From CAZUGH01 sp964619785 (GTDB taxonomy: Bacteria > Bacillota > Clostridia > Lachnospirales > Lachnospiraceae): a stretch of DNA of 8,831 bases. Below, in pieces: positions 1 through 6,923 of this stretch. A program made the translations under genes and the position numbers. The notes under the pieces were generated by a model. The model saw only the letters and a program-made list of their open reading frames with translations, was not told where the DNA came from and searched no databases. The stretch covers positions 1 to 8,831 of the forward strand of contig CAZUGH010000074.1 of NCBI GenBank assembly GCA_964619785.1. Reading direction: 5' to 3'. Positions within the stretch are counted from its first letter, which is position 1. Each line of letters starts with the position of its first letter.

Positions 1-293
1 TTTTCTTCATCTTCCAGACAAGCGACAGGTGCTAGGCTTCCTTCTGTCAATCTTAAAATCTCTTCTACCGTGTATTCCGATGGGTCCTTCGCCAAGCGAT
101 ATCCTCCTTTAGCCCCTCTTGCGCTTCGTAATACGCCTGCCCGTCCTAGTACTCCAATGATCTGTTCCAGATATTTTTCCGATATTGCCTGTCTCTTCGC
201 AATATCTTTTACTTTGACATATTCATCTTTCGGTGACATCGCAAGATCTACCATGACACGCATCGCATAACGTCCTTTTGTTGATATCTTCAT
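1..293 (-). CDS. Rrf2-family transcriptional regulator (IscR/CymR-like), 3' end outside window
   Basis: A DNA-binding repressor or activator of the Rrf2 family, which includes IscR (Fe-S sensing) and CymR (cysteine metabolism). The visible 97 residues begin MKISTKGRYAMRVMVDLA, the classic Rrf2 start. A winged helix-turn-helix follows (about residues 25-65, with ISEKYLEQIIGVL and a GARGGYRLAK wing). The segment SLAPVACLEDEE places a cysteine at residue 92, the position of the first cluster-ligand cysteine in IscR; the two further IscR cysteines would lie beyond the left edge and cannot be checked. The LEDEE that follows resembles CymR, whose corresponding segment lacks the cysteine, so IscR-like versus CymR-like is unresolved. 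The ATG at 293 overlaps the glycosyltransferase stop as ATGA and is preceded by GGAGG six bases upstream, so translational coupling is likely. Family assignment is firm; the effector is unknown. Confidence 0.9.
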   Translation of the reverse strand, partial: MKISTKGRYAMRVMVDLAMSPKDEYVKVKDIAKRQAISEKYLEQIIGVLGRAGVLRSARGAKGGYRLAKDPSEYTVEEILRLTEGSLAPVACLEDEE

Positions 294-1252
294 TTTATAC
301 CTCCATCTAGCTCATCTAGTTTTGCCTCAGGTAGCTCCCTCGCATAACGCAAACAAAGGATAGCACTCGTCTCATGTGCAGCATTATAGAACCACATCTT
401 CGCTTCTTCATAATCTCCCTGATCCATAAAATACTGTCCAAGTTCACAGCACATCTCCGCCGAACCTTCTGACGCAATATCTTTTAGACTCATCTTCAAT
501 AGCTGGTGGCTATCGCCTCGAATCCTGGCTGCTCGCGCCACCACGCATGAAGCCTCCTTTATCTCATCTAGACTCCTTTGAGGATCATCTGTCGAACCTT
601 GAAAAAATGGTTCTGCTTCCAAAAAATCTTTGTCCTCACCAGATATATACAATTCCATCGCATACATATGATGAAGTCGTTTTGAAAGCCTGAGCCCCTT
701 ACGAATCTGCTTTTGAAATGTTGCAAAATCACGCCCGCTGTGGACCTGCTCAGGCAAATGCATGATTTCAATCTCACTATCATAGATGATTGGGTCAAGT
801 CGCACCATCTCATGGACAGGCTCTGTCCACTGAAACTGTCGCAAGCGTTTATATAGTTTCGGACGGTATTCCTCATCAAAATTATATGCCGTACCAAACT
901 GGAGTTGGTTGCAATACTTCATTTGCACAATCTCAATCTCAGGCAGAATATTTTCCTTGAGTTGCGCGAAGCGAGCTCGGTTTACTTCATCAAGAACCTC
1001 GTCCGCATCTGCTACATAGATATAATCCTTCGTTGCATACCGAAAAGACTCGTTACGGGCTGCAGAGAAATCATCCACCCACTTGAAATCATACACCTGA
1101 TCCGTATAACATTTTGCAATTTCCTTCGTGGAATCCGTAGAACCTGTATCTACGATAATAATCTCATCCATCAGAGAAGCGATACTATCAAGACAACGTG
1201 CCAGTATTTTCTCCTCATTCTTCACAATCATACAAAGACTAATCGTAATCAA
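290..1252 (-). CDS. TPR-containing family 2 glycosyltransferase
   Basis: A 320-residue cytoplasmic GT-A-fold glycosyltransferase of the SunS/WaaE-like group; donor and acceptor cannot be read from the sequence. The N-terminal GT2 domain (about 1-175) opens with ISLCMIVKNEE, then DTGSTDST (35-42), the metal-binding DADE (82-85) and W-TEPVHE (142-148). Residues about 185-300 are helical, with a TPR-like repeat (GSAEMCCELGQYFMDQGDYEEAKMW region, 263-287). Proteins of this type commonly run some tens of residues further, with more helical repeats, so the C-terminus looks short; none of the three frames past residue 300 restores a longer one. The start is a TTG at 1252, chosen because GGGAGG lies about six bases upstream and the GT fold begins immediately. 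The gene begins 13 nt after the recJ stop and ends inside the Rrf2 start, so it is the middle gene of an apparent three-gene operon. Confidence 0.88.
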   Translation of the reverse strand: MITISLCMIVKNEEKILARCLDSIASLMDEIIIVDTGSTDSTKEIAKCYTDQVYDFKWVDDFSAARNESFRYATKDYIYVADADEVLDEVNRARFAQLKENILPEIEIVQMKYCNQLQFGTAYNFDEEYRPKLYKRLRQFQWTEPVHEMVRLDPIIYDSEIEIMHLPEQVHSGRDFATFQKQIRKGLRLSKRLHHMYAMELYISGEDKDFLEAEPFFQGSTDDPQRSLDEIKEASCVVARAARIRGDSHQLLKMSLKDIASEGSAEMCCELGQYFMDQGDYEEAKMWFYNAAHETSAILCLRYARELPEAKLDELDGGIK

Positions 1253-1265
1253 TTGTTTCCTCCCT

Positions 1266-3014
1266 CTACTGTATCCGACAGTAACTGCTTATCTGAACCT
1301 GAAAGTTGCGATAACCATTGTATTCATTGACCGATGGGTAATAGGTGAAGGCAACATCTATGTCACCTTTTCCTTGATACATGTCCTTCAAGCCTTCCAT
1401 TCCATACTCCTCTTCGATGAACGCCTCAAACTCCTCGGTTCGCCCGAATAGGATAGCATCCATCTTCGTTCCTTGCACATTTTGAACACTCATAACTAAT
1501 ACTTGTCCATCTACACCACGTTTCACTGCTCTTAGAATATGAAAATGCTGCTCTGCAAACATCGGCTTCACATTGCCTTTTCCTAGTGGTTCCATCTCTT
1601 CTAATTCCTTCAACAATACGTCTGAAATATAGCCGATTGGCAACGGTATATCGATATTTACCACTGGCATGAAGTCCTCCGATGTAAGTGTACATTGTTG
1701 ATTCAGGCGTTGTTTCAATTCTTCAAGATTCTTCGCTTCTATGGTCATTCCTGCCGCCATCTTATGTCCGCCAAAACGAAGCATCAAATCCTTGCATTGA
1801 TAGAGTTCACGAAACATGTCATAAGACTCGATTGAACGCCCTGACCCCTTGAGAGTACCTTCTTCTGTTCGGGTAAATACAATCGTCGGCCGGTGATACT
1901 CCTCTTTGATACGACCTGCTATGATGCCCACCAAGCTCTCATGGCATTTTAACAAACACAGAACAATCACCTTGACATCATCGACACCCTCGGCCTCAAG
2001 CATTTCCATTGCTAATTCTGTCTCTTGCACTGTCATATCCTTACGCTTATCATTGAGTTGTTTTAACTCCTCTGCTAATAAGGCTGCTTTTGCAGAATCC
2101 GTTTCTTCAAGCAAGGAAAATGCCATATCCACCGTCTTAAGGCGTCCGGAAGCATTGAAGCATGGTCCTAAGATAAATCCAATATGATAACCTCGCAGCT
2201 TCTTGCCCTCGAGCTGTTGCTCTTTAATTAACTTTTGCAATCCCATATTATCCGTATTTGATAACCGTCTGAGACCTTCCTTCACTAGAATGCGATTTTC
2301 ATCAACCAAGTCCATCACATCAGCCACAGTAGCTATCGCTACATATTGGATTAATTCGTCCGCCTCGTTCACAGGCAAACCACATTTTTCATAAAGTGCC
2401 AGAATTAATTTATAGGCAACACCCGCCCCACACAACCCATCAAATGCATAGGTATCATCTTCGCGTTTTGGATCTACAACCGCATCCGCGGGTGGAAGCT
2501 GTTCCTGAATCTCATGATGGTCTGTCACGATAACCGTCATATCGAGAGACTTTGCATAGGCAATCGGTTCGATTGCCGCTACTCCATTGTCGCAGGTGAG
2601 AATCAACCTAGCACCCTGTTCATACGCTTCATCAACAATACGTTGATTAATTCCATAGCCCTCCGCCACACGCTCCGGTGTATAGATCTGACACTCAATT
2701 CCGAGTTTGGTCAGCCCCTTCTTCAAAATAAATCCAGCAAAAATTCCATCGCAATCAAAATCAGAAGAAATCGCAACCTTCGTTGCTTCCTCACACGCCG
2801 TCATAAGAAGTTCCACCGCCACATCCATATCTCGCAGCCCCCATGGCTCATGTAAATCATGGAGACTGCCATGCAGGTACTTGTTCATCTTCTCATTCGT
2901 ATCGATACCACGGTTCACCAGCAATCTAGCAAGAATCGGTGAGATTCCATTTTCCTTGCCTAACGCATTAAAATCAGCCCGTTTCGCTGCTAAAATCCAC
3001 TTCTCCTTCTTCAT
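1266..3014 (-). CDS. recJ: Single-stranded-DNA-specific 5'-3' exonuclease RecJ
   Basis: RecJ degrades 5'-ended single-stranded DNA in recombinational and mismatch repair, using two metal ions. The 582-residue protein has the full DHH phosphoesterase set: DFDCDG (85-90), TCDNG (140-144), TDHHE (164-168) and the GAGVAYK motif (196-202). GPCFNASGRL (283-292) follows, then the DHHA1 domain with GIIAGR (363-368), GSGRSIESYDMF (390-401) and RFGGHKMAAGM (413-423). A C-terminal OB-like domain with EMEPLGKGN (about 480-490) binds DNA. Length is close to E. coli RecJ (577) and shorter than the B. subtilis protein, which carries an extra C-terminal region. Start: ATG at 3014, the first residue of the family-typical N-terminus (KKEKWILA). 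The only upstream SD is a GGGGG about 12 bases away, rather far, so initiation may be modest. It has its own promoter and heads the operon with the glycosyltransferase and Rrf2 genes. Confidence 0.95.
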   Translation of the reverse strand: MKKEKWILAAKRADFNALGKENGISPILARLLVNRGIDTNEKMNKYLHGSLHDLHEPWGLRDMDVAVELLMTACEEATKVAISSDFDCDGIFAGFILKKGLTKLGIECQIYTPERVAEGYGINQRIVDEAYEQGARLILTCDNGVAAIEPIAYAKSLDMTVIVTDHHEIQEQLPPADAVVDPKREDDTYAFDGLCGAGVAYKLILALYEKCGLPVNEADELIQYVAIATVADVMDLVDENRILVKEGLRRLSNTDNMGLQKLIKEQQLEGKKLRGYHIGFILGPCFNASGRLKTVDMAFSLLEETDSAKAALLAEELKQLNDKRKDMTVQETELAMEMLEAEGVDDVKVIVLCLLKCHESLVGIIAGRIKEEYHRPTIVFTRTEEGTLKGSGRSIESYDMFRELYQCKDLMLRFGGHKMAAGMTIEAKNLEELKQRLNQQCTLTSEDFMPVVNIDIPLPIGYISDVLLKELEEMEPLGKGNVKPMFAEQHFHILRAVKRGVDGQVLVMSVQNVQGTKMDAILFGRTEEFEAFIEEEYGMEGLKDMYQGKGDIDVAFTYYPSVNEYNGYRNFQVQISSYCRIQ

Positions 3015-3050
3015 CCGCTTACACTTCCCCCTAAATATTCATATGTCTTT

Positions 3051-3079
3051 AGTATAACTTTTTTTACCCTACTTTCCAA
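3051..3079 (-). promoter_or_regulatory. Sigma-A promoter for recJ operon
   Basis: On the minus strand TTGGAA (3079-3074) and TATACT (3056-3051) are separated by exactly 17 bases. This is 4/6 and 5/6 match to the vegetative consensus. It would start transcription near 3044, giving a leader of about 30 nt before the recJ ATG. Confidence 0.65.
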
Positions 3080-3098
3080 TAGTTTTTCTATGGATTCC

Positions 3099-3127
3099 TT
3101 GATTTTATTTTTCAAATACCCTACAAT
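3099..3127 (+). promoter_or_regulatory. Sigma-A promoter for prmA
   Basis: TTGATT (3099-3104) and TACAAT (3122-3127) are separated by 17 bases, 4/6 and 5/6 match to consensus. The predicted transcription start is near 3134, downstream of the ATG at 3128, so that ATG cannot be the prmA start. The two divergent promoters are back to back, with their -35 boxes about 20 bases apart. Confidence 0.65.
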
Positions 3128-3157
3128 ATGATTAAAAGAAAACAAATGGAGGAAACT

Positions 3158-4111
3158 ATGAAATGGATTAAATTTACGCTTGAGACAACGACAGACGCAG
3201 TCGATATCTTGAGCTATGAGTTAGATGCCATCGGCGTTGAGGGCATTGAAATAGAGGATAAGGTTCCTCTCAGTGAAGCAGATAAGAAGCAGATGTTTGT
3301 TGATATCTTACCAGACCCTGTAGATAATGATGGAAGTGCCACGATTCATTTTTACATGGAGCCAGAGACTTGCCAGCCAGAAGAAATCATAATGAAAGTA
3401 AATCACATTTTCCAAGAAGTCGGAGAATATTGCAATGTTGGAAAAGCTACTGTGGCAGTATCCGAAACCGAGGACAAAGATTGGATTAATAATTGGAAAC
3501 AGTTCTTTAAGCCATTTCGTGCCGCAGATAATATCGTAATCAAGCCAACTTGGGAAGAGTATACACCTGAGAATTCAGATGACATTCTCATCGAGATTGA
3601 CCCTGGTATTGCATTTGGCACAGGCTCACACGAGACAACTAAGCTATGCATCCAAGCACTTGATAAATATGTAACTCCTGGTATGCACGTGCTCGATGTT
3701 GGATGTGGTAGTGGAATTCTCTCCATCGCCGCAATGAAATTAGGTGCCGACAAGGCAACTGCCATCGACATCGACGAAGTTGCTGTGAAAGTGGCTGCTG
3801 AAAATCTAGAGGTGAACCACATCAGTACCGATGATGTCACTCTCTATGCAGGTAACCTAATGGGTGACGAAGAACTTCAGAAGAAAACAGGATTAGGTTG
3901 TTATGATATCGTAGTAGCTAATATCCTAGCTGATGTCATCATTCCACTATCCGCAATTACACGACCTCATATGAAAGAAAATGCATTGTTTATTACATCA
4001 GGTATTATCAATACCAAGGAAGATGGAGTACGTGAAGCGCTTCTCACTAATGGATTTGAGATACTTGACACAACATATCTGAAAGAATGGGTTTGTTTCA
4101 TTGCTAAATAA
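3158..4111 (+). CDS. prmA: Ribosomal protein L11 methyltransferase PrmA
   Basis: An S-adenosylmethionine-dependent enzyme that methylates lysines and the N-terminus of ribosomal protein L11. The 317 residues show an N-terminal substrate-recognition domain (1-about 100, starting MKWIKFTLETT as in Bacillus PrmA), a linker, and a Rossmann methyltransferase domain. The latter contains GIAFGTGSHETT (150-161), the SAM-binding VLDVGCGSGILSI (178-190), an acidic ribose-binding segment AIDIDEVAV (202-210), and the PrmA hallmark VVANILAD (252-259). Start: ATG at 3158, with GGAGG five bases upstream and the family N-terminus. The in-frame ATG at 3128 lies inside the promoter/start-site region and is rejected. 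The gene stands alone with its own promoter and terminator, not beside dnaJ and rsmE as in many Bacillota. Confidence 0.95.
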   Translation: MKWIKFTLETTTDAVDILSYELDAIGVEGIEIEDKVPLSEADKKQMFVDILPDPVDNDGSATIHFYMEPETCQPEEIIMKVNHIFQEVGEYCNVGKATVAVSETEDKDWINNWKQFFKPFRAADNIVIKPTWEEYTPENSDDILIEIDPGIAFGTGSHETTKLCIQALDKYVTPGMHVLDVGCGSGILSIAAMKLGADKATAIDIDEVAVKVAAENLEVNHISTDDVTLYAGNLMGDEELQKKTGLGCYDIVVANILADVIIPLSAITRPHMKENALFITSGIINTKEDGVREALLTNGFEILDTTYLKEWVCFIAK

Positions 4112-4126
4112 AATTGGCCGTCACGC

Positions 4127-4164
4127 AAAAAAGGAAGTTGCTCGCGTGGGCAACTTCCTTTTTT
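4127..4164. terminator. Bidirectional intrinsic terminator between prmA and secDF
   Basis: A perfect 15-bp inverted repeat (4127-4141 with 4150-4164) around an 8-base loop, with A6 at one end and T6 at the other. The GC-containing core stem GGAAGTTGC/GCAACTTCC is followed by a T-run on either strand. It lies 15 nt after the prmA stop and 11 nt after the secDF stop of the convergent gene, so it can end both transcripts. Confidence 0.92.
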
Positions 4165-4175
4165 ATTATTCTATC

Positions 4176-6341
4176 TTATTTCTTCTTCTTATTCTTACCA
4201 AACTTCTTGTCCATAAAGTACCACATTGTACCTGCTAAACATACAGAAGAGTAAGCACCACTGAGAATACCTACAATCAATGGAATTGCAAACTGACGTA
4301 CCGAATCAACTCCTAAGATTGCTAGCATAAATACCATAACAAATGTTGTCAAGGAAGTATTAATGCTTCGGCTGAGTGTCTGTGTAATACTATCATTTAC
4401 AACCTCAGCCATATCCTTACGAGAGCTTCCCTTCTTACGGTTCTCACGAACACGGTCGAAGATTACGATGGTTGCATTGATTGAGTAACCTACAATCGTC
4501 AACATACAAGCAATAAATGTATTACCAACCTGAATGAAGTGACTAAACACTGCATATACCATCAATACTACGATAACATCATGGAACAATGCCAATACAG
4601 AACTTGCTCCAAAGGTCAGATTCTTGAATCGAATCCAGATGTACAACAACATACATACGGCAGCAATCAATACAGCTACAACTGCATCCTGCTTCATCTC
4701 GTCACTAACTGTTGCACTAATACTCTCTGTCTCAACTGCATCCTGAGCAACCTTATATGTTGTCTCAAATGCCTGTGACAAAGCTTTCTGCTGGTCAAGT
4801 GATAACTCTGTTGTACGGATAATCAGCTTATTCTCATCTGCAACGTCTGAAATCTCAGGTGTTGCATTCACAGTCGTCTTAACTAATGCTTCAACTTCCT
4901 GCTTCTTCGCATTGTCAAGCTTTACACTCTGATCAAAGGTAACAGATGTTGATGTTCCACCCTTGAAATCAAGTGAGTAGTTCAATAGCTCGCCAGTCTG
5001 TGTTTGATTGTAAACCAATCCACCGATACAAAGTAAAACTAATGCACCAGAGATACATAGATACTTTTTAAAGTTGCCAACAAAATTAATTGTCTTTCTC
5101 TCTTTTACAATACCATAGAACTTCACATCATCTAAACCAAGGTTACAGAATGCTTTCAGTATAAACTTCGTTACAATCAACGCAGTGAACATAGATAGTA
5201 CAATACCAAGTCCAAGTGTCTGAGCAAAGCCCTTAACAGTACCTGAACCCATGAGGTACAGAACAACTGCTGCAATCAAAGTCGTTACGTTACCATCAAT
5301 GATGGCTGATAATGCTTTATCAAAACCAATCTTAATCGCTGAGTTAACTGTCTTACCAGTTCCCAGTTCTTCCTTAATACGCGTAAATATAATGACGTTC
5401 GCATCAACCGCCATACCTACCGACAGTATGATACCTGCGATACCTGGAAGTGTTAATGTAACATCTAATACATTCAATGCAAGCAACATCGCTGCTACAT
5501 AGAATACCAAAGCAATTGATGAAGCCAAACCTGGAATACGATACCATACAATCATGAAGATAATAACCAGGATAAGTCCAATGATACCAGCAATCAAGCT
5601 AGTTCTCAAAGAAGTGATACCAAGTTTTGCACCAACAATATTGTTACGGATATTCTTAAGCTCCAACGGAAGTGCTCCAATACGAAGTGTAGAAGCTAAA
5701 TCCTCTGCCTCAGAGAACTGTTCATAACCTCCACTGATAACAGCAATTCCATCTGTAATCTCGCTCTGTACAGTTGGTGAAGAAATCGTCTTACCATCAT
5801 ATACGATAGCGATTGGCTGATTAATAAACTCAGCTGTAGCTTTCGCAAATGCTTTTCTACCTTTTGAATTCAGTGTAAGCTTAACAACGTTCTCAGAATT
5901 ACCTGTTGTCTGATCCTGCTGTGTTGTTGCTTCTGCTGTCTTAATCGCAGAACCACTGATTACTACATTACCATTTGGATCCTTAAACTCAAGAGATCCA
6001 GCCTGTCCAAGCTTGTCGAGGACTGCCTGTGGATCATCCACGTCAGGAACATCAATCGTTACACGATTATCACCTTCCTGATATACAGAAGCTTCAGAGC
6101 TGTCGTTCTCAACACGTTTTTGCATCTTATAGACGGTATCCTGCATCTCTTGTGCAGTTGGATTCGCCTTTGTCGCTTCATATGTAACACTTACACCGCC
6201 GGCCAAATCAAGACCAAGACGAATGTTCTTTGCACTACCACGATGTGCGCCGCCAATACCTACGTATGCAACACCACCGAAAAGTGCAATAACAAGTATC
6301 ACCAAAAGTATATGCAAAGTGCCTTTTGTTTTGTTATTCAT
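4176..6341 (-). CDS. secDF: Fused protein translocase subunit SecDF
   Basis: An RND-type membrane protein that uses the ion gradient to pull secreted proteins forward after SecYEG/SecA translocation. The 721-residue product is a SecD-SecF fusion. The SecD half has TM1 (about 8-30), LGLDLAGG (near residue 40), the extracellular P1 region to about 230, then a five-helix bundle with GIILSVGMAVDANVIIF, whose aspartate is D313. The SecF half starts near residue 405 (KTINFVGNFKKYLCISG), with DFKGGT, a smaller outer domain, and a second bundle containing VGYSINATIVIFDRVREN and LSRSINTSLTTF (R658). The C-terminus is lysine-rich. Start: ATG at 6341 with AAAGGAG upstream; the longer open frame to 6416 runs through the promoter and is rejected. 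Odd: the usual SIND aspartate in SecF is alanine (A623). Monocistronic. Confidence 0.95.
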   Translation of the reverse strand: MNNKTKGTLHILLVILVIALFGGVAYVGIGGAHRGSAKNIRLGLDLAGGVSVTYEATKANPTAQEMQDTVYKMQKRVENDSSEASVYQEGDNRVTIDVPDVDDPQAVLDKLGQAGSLEFKDPNGNVVISGSAIKTAEATTQQDQTTGNSENVVKLTLNSKGRKAFAKATAEFINQPIAIVYDGKTISSPTVQSEITDGIAVISGGYEQFSEAEDLASTLRIGALPLELKNIRNNIVGAKLGITSLRTSLIAGIIGLILVIIFMIVWYRIPGLASSIALVFYVAAMLLALNVLDVTLTLPGIAGIILSVGMAVDANVIIFTRIKEELGTGKTVNSAIKIGFDKALSAIIDGNVTTLIAAVVLYLMGSGTVKGFAQTLGLGIVLSMFTALIVTKFILKAFCNLGLDDVKFYGIVKERKTINFVGNFKKYLCISGALVLLCIGGLVYNQTQTGELLNYSLDFKGGTSTSVTFDQSVKLDNAKKQEVEALVKTTVNATPEISDVADENKLIIRTTELSLDQQKALSQAFETTYKVAQDAVETESISATVSDEMKQDAVVAVLIAAVCMLLYIWIRFKNLTFGASSVLALFHDVIVVLMVYAVFSHFIQVGNTFIACMLTIVGYSINATIVIFDRVRENRKKGSSRKDMAEVVNDSITQTLSRSINTSLTTFVMVFMLAILGVDSVRQFAIPLIVGILSGAYSSVCLAGTMWYFMDKKFGKNKKKK

Positions 6342-6377
6342 TTTTCTCTTCTCCTTTTTTAGAAAATGTACCATAGA

Positions 6378-6406
6378 ATTATAGCACAGTTGCCTTATTT
6401 CTTCAA
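6378..6406 (-). promoter_or_regulatory. Sigma-A extended -10 promoter for secDF
   Basis: On the minus strand TTGAAG (6406-6401), a 17-base spacer, and a perfect TATAAT (6383-6378) preceded by TGC, i.e. an extended -10. Transcription would start near 6371, about 30 nt ahead of the secDF ATG. A 5-bp inverted repeat (GCCTT at 6392-6396, AAGGC at 6405-6409) covers the -35; its significance is unclear. Confidence 0.75.
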
Positions 6407-6430
6407 GGCTTCCCACCTATTTATTACATC

Positions 6431-6564
6431 TTATTTATTCATGTAACGTATAAGAATCTGAACCATGTCCTTTTTCTCAAAAGACTTGGACATATGTGCA
6501 TTCATTCCACTCTCAATCGACCGATTAACGTCCTCCGCAAAAGCATTTGCCGTCATAGCAACAA
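6431..6564 (-). pseudogene. Response-regulator receiver C-terminus of a broken hybrid histidine kinase
   Basis: The last 43 residues of a REC domain: VAMTANAFAEDV is the beta-4/alpha-4 segment with the conserved threonine, followed by NAHMSK carrying the conserved beta-5 lysine, and a terminal helix to YMNK and stop. The phospho-accepting aspartate and the acidic pair would lie in the N gap and cannot be seen. The residue after the conserved lysine is serine, where most REC domains have a cis-proline. By position this is the C-terminal receiver of the kinase whose ATPase fragment lies across the gap. Whether the two really belong to one gene depends on the scaffold join being right. Confidence 0.7.
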
Positions 6565-6664
6565 NNNNNNNNNNNNNNNNNNNNNNNNNNNNNNNNNNNN
6601 NNNNNNNNNNNNNNNNNNNNNNNNNNNNNNNNNNNNNNNNNNNNNNNNNNNNNNNNNNNNNNNN
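6565..6664. other. Assembly gap (100 N)
   Basis: Exactly 100 N, the usual placeholder for a scaffold gap of unknown size. The missing part, from the end of the ATPase domain through a linker and the first two thirds of a receiver domain, would need roughly 110 or more codons, so the true gap is probably at least 300 bases. Reading-frame comparison across it is meaningless. Confidence 0.98.
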
Positions 6665-6923
6665 CAATCTCACTTTCAATCTCAAGCACGCCATCCATTT
6701 TCTTAATCAACTCACTTGTAATATAGAGGCCGAGTCCCGTTCCCTTTTTATTGGAATCTTCACCTTGAACAAATGGCTCAAGGACATGATCTACAAGTTC
6801 CTGGCTCATACCCATACCTGTATCTTCTATCACGTAGACAAGTCGTACCTTATCATCCGCTTCGGGGTAAGACAAAAGCTCTAGCCAAATCTGTCCACCC
6901 GGCTCAGTCTACTTAACGGAATA
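6665..6923 (-). pseudogene. Histidine kinase ATPase (HATPase_c) fragment of a broken hybrid kinase
   Basis: The catalytic ATP-binding domain of a sensor histidine kinase. The recognisable string is SVK-stop-TEPGGQIWLELL, then VYVIEDTGMGMSQE (G1 box), EPFVQGE (F box), KGTGLGLY (G2 box) and IKKMDGVLEIESE, after which the N gap begins. In intact relatives the first stretch reads as an N box of the form N-S/A-V-K-Y-T-E-P-G-G. Here the tyrosine codon is TAG (6909-6911), a one-base change, and the N-box asparagine is lost at the junction with upstream DNA (about 6915-6926). No dimerisation/phosphoacceptor domain precedes it. No plausible start codon with an SD exists, so this is a gene remnant or an assembly artefact, not a working kinase. 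Confidence 0.75.

Noticed and set aside
905..1451. Plus-strand open frames over the glycosyltransferase and recJ region
   Set aside because: They are antisense to well-supported genes, lack domains and SD sites, and look like chance openings.
3128..3157. Upstream in-frame ATG as prmA start
   Set aside because: It lies directly after the -10 box and before the predicted transcription start, has no SD, and adds residues not seen in PrmA.
3403..3840. 145-codon minus-strand frame inside prmA
   Set aside because: Antisense to the conserved methyltransferase core; composition and motifs come from the sense gene.
6392..6409. Inverted repeat GCCTT/AAGGC as a terminator for the broken kinase gene
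   Set aside because: Only 5 bp with an 8-base loop and no T-run; it overlaps the secDF -35 and is more likely chance or a minor regulatory feature.
6342..6416. Longer secDF frame starting at 6416
   Set aside because: The extension runs through the -35, spacer and -10 of the secDF promoter; the ATG at 6341 has AAAGGAG upstream and the expected short N-terminus before TM1.
6909..6911. TAG in the kinase N box as a recoded codon (pyrrolysine or suppressor)
   Set aside because: The same window uses TAG as an ordinary stop (recJ, catalase), and the flanking frame break already shows the gene is disrupted.
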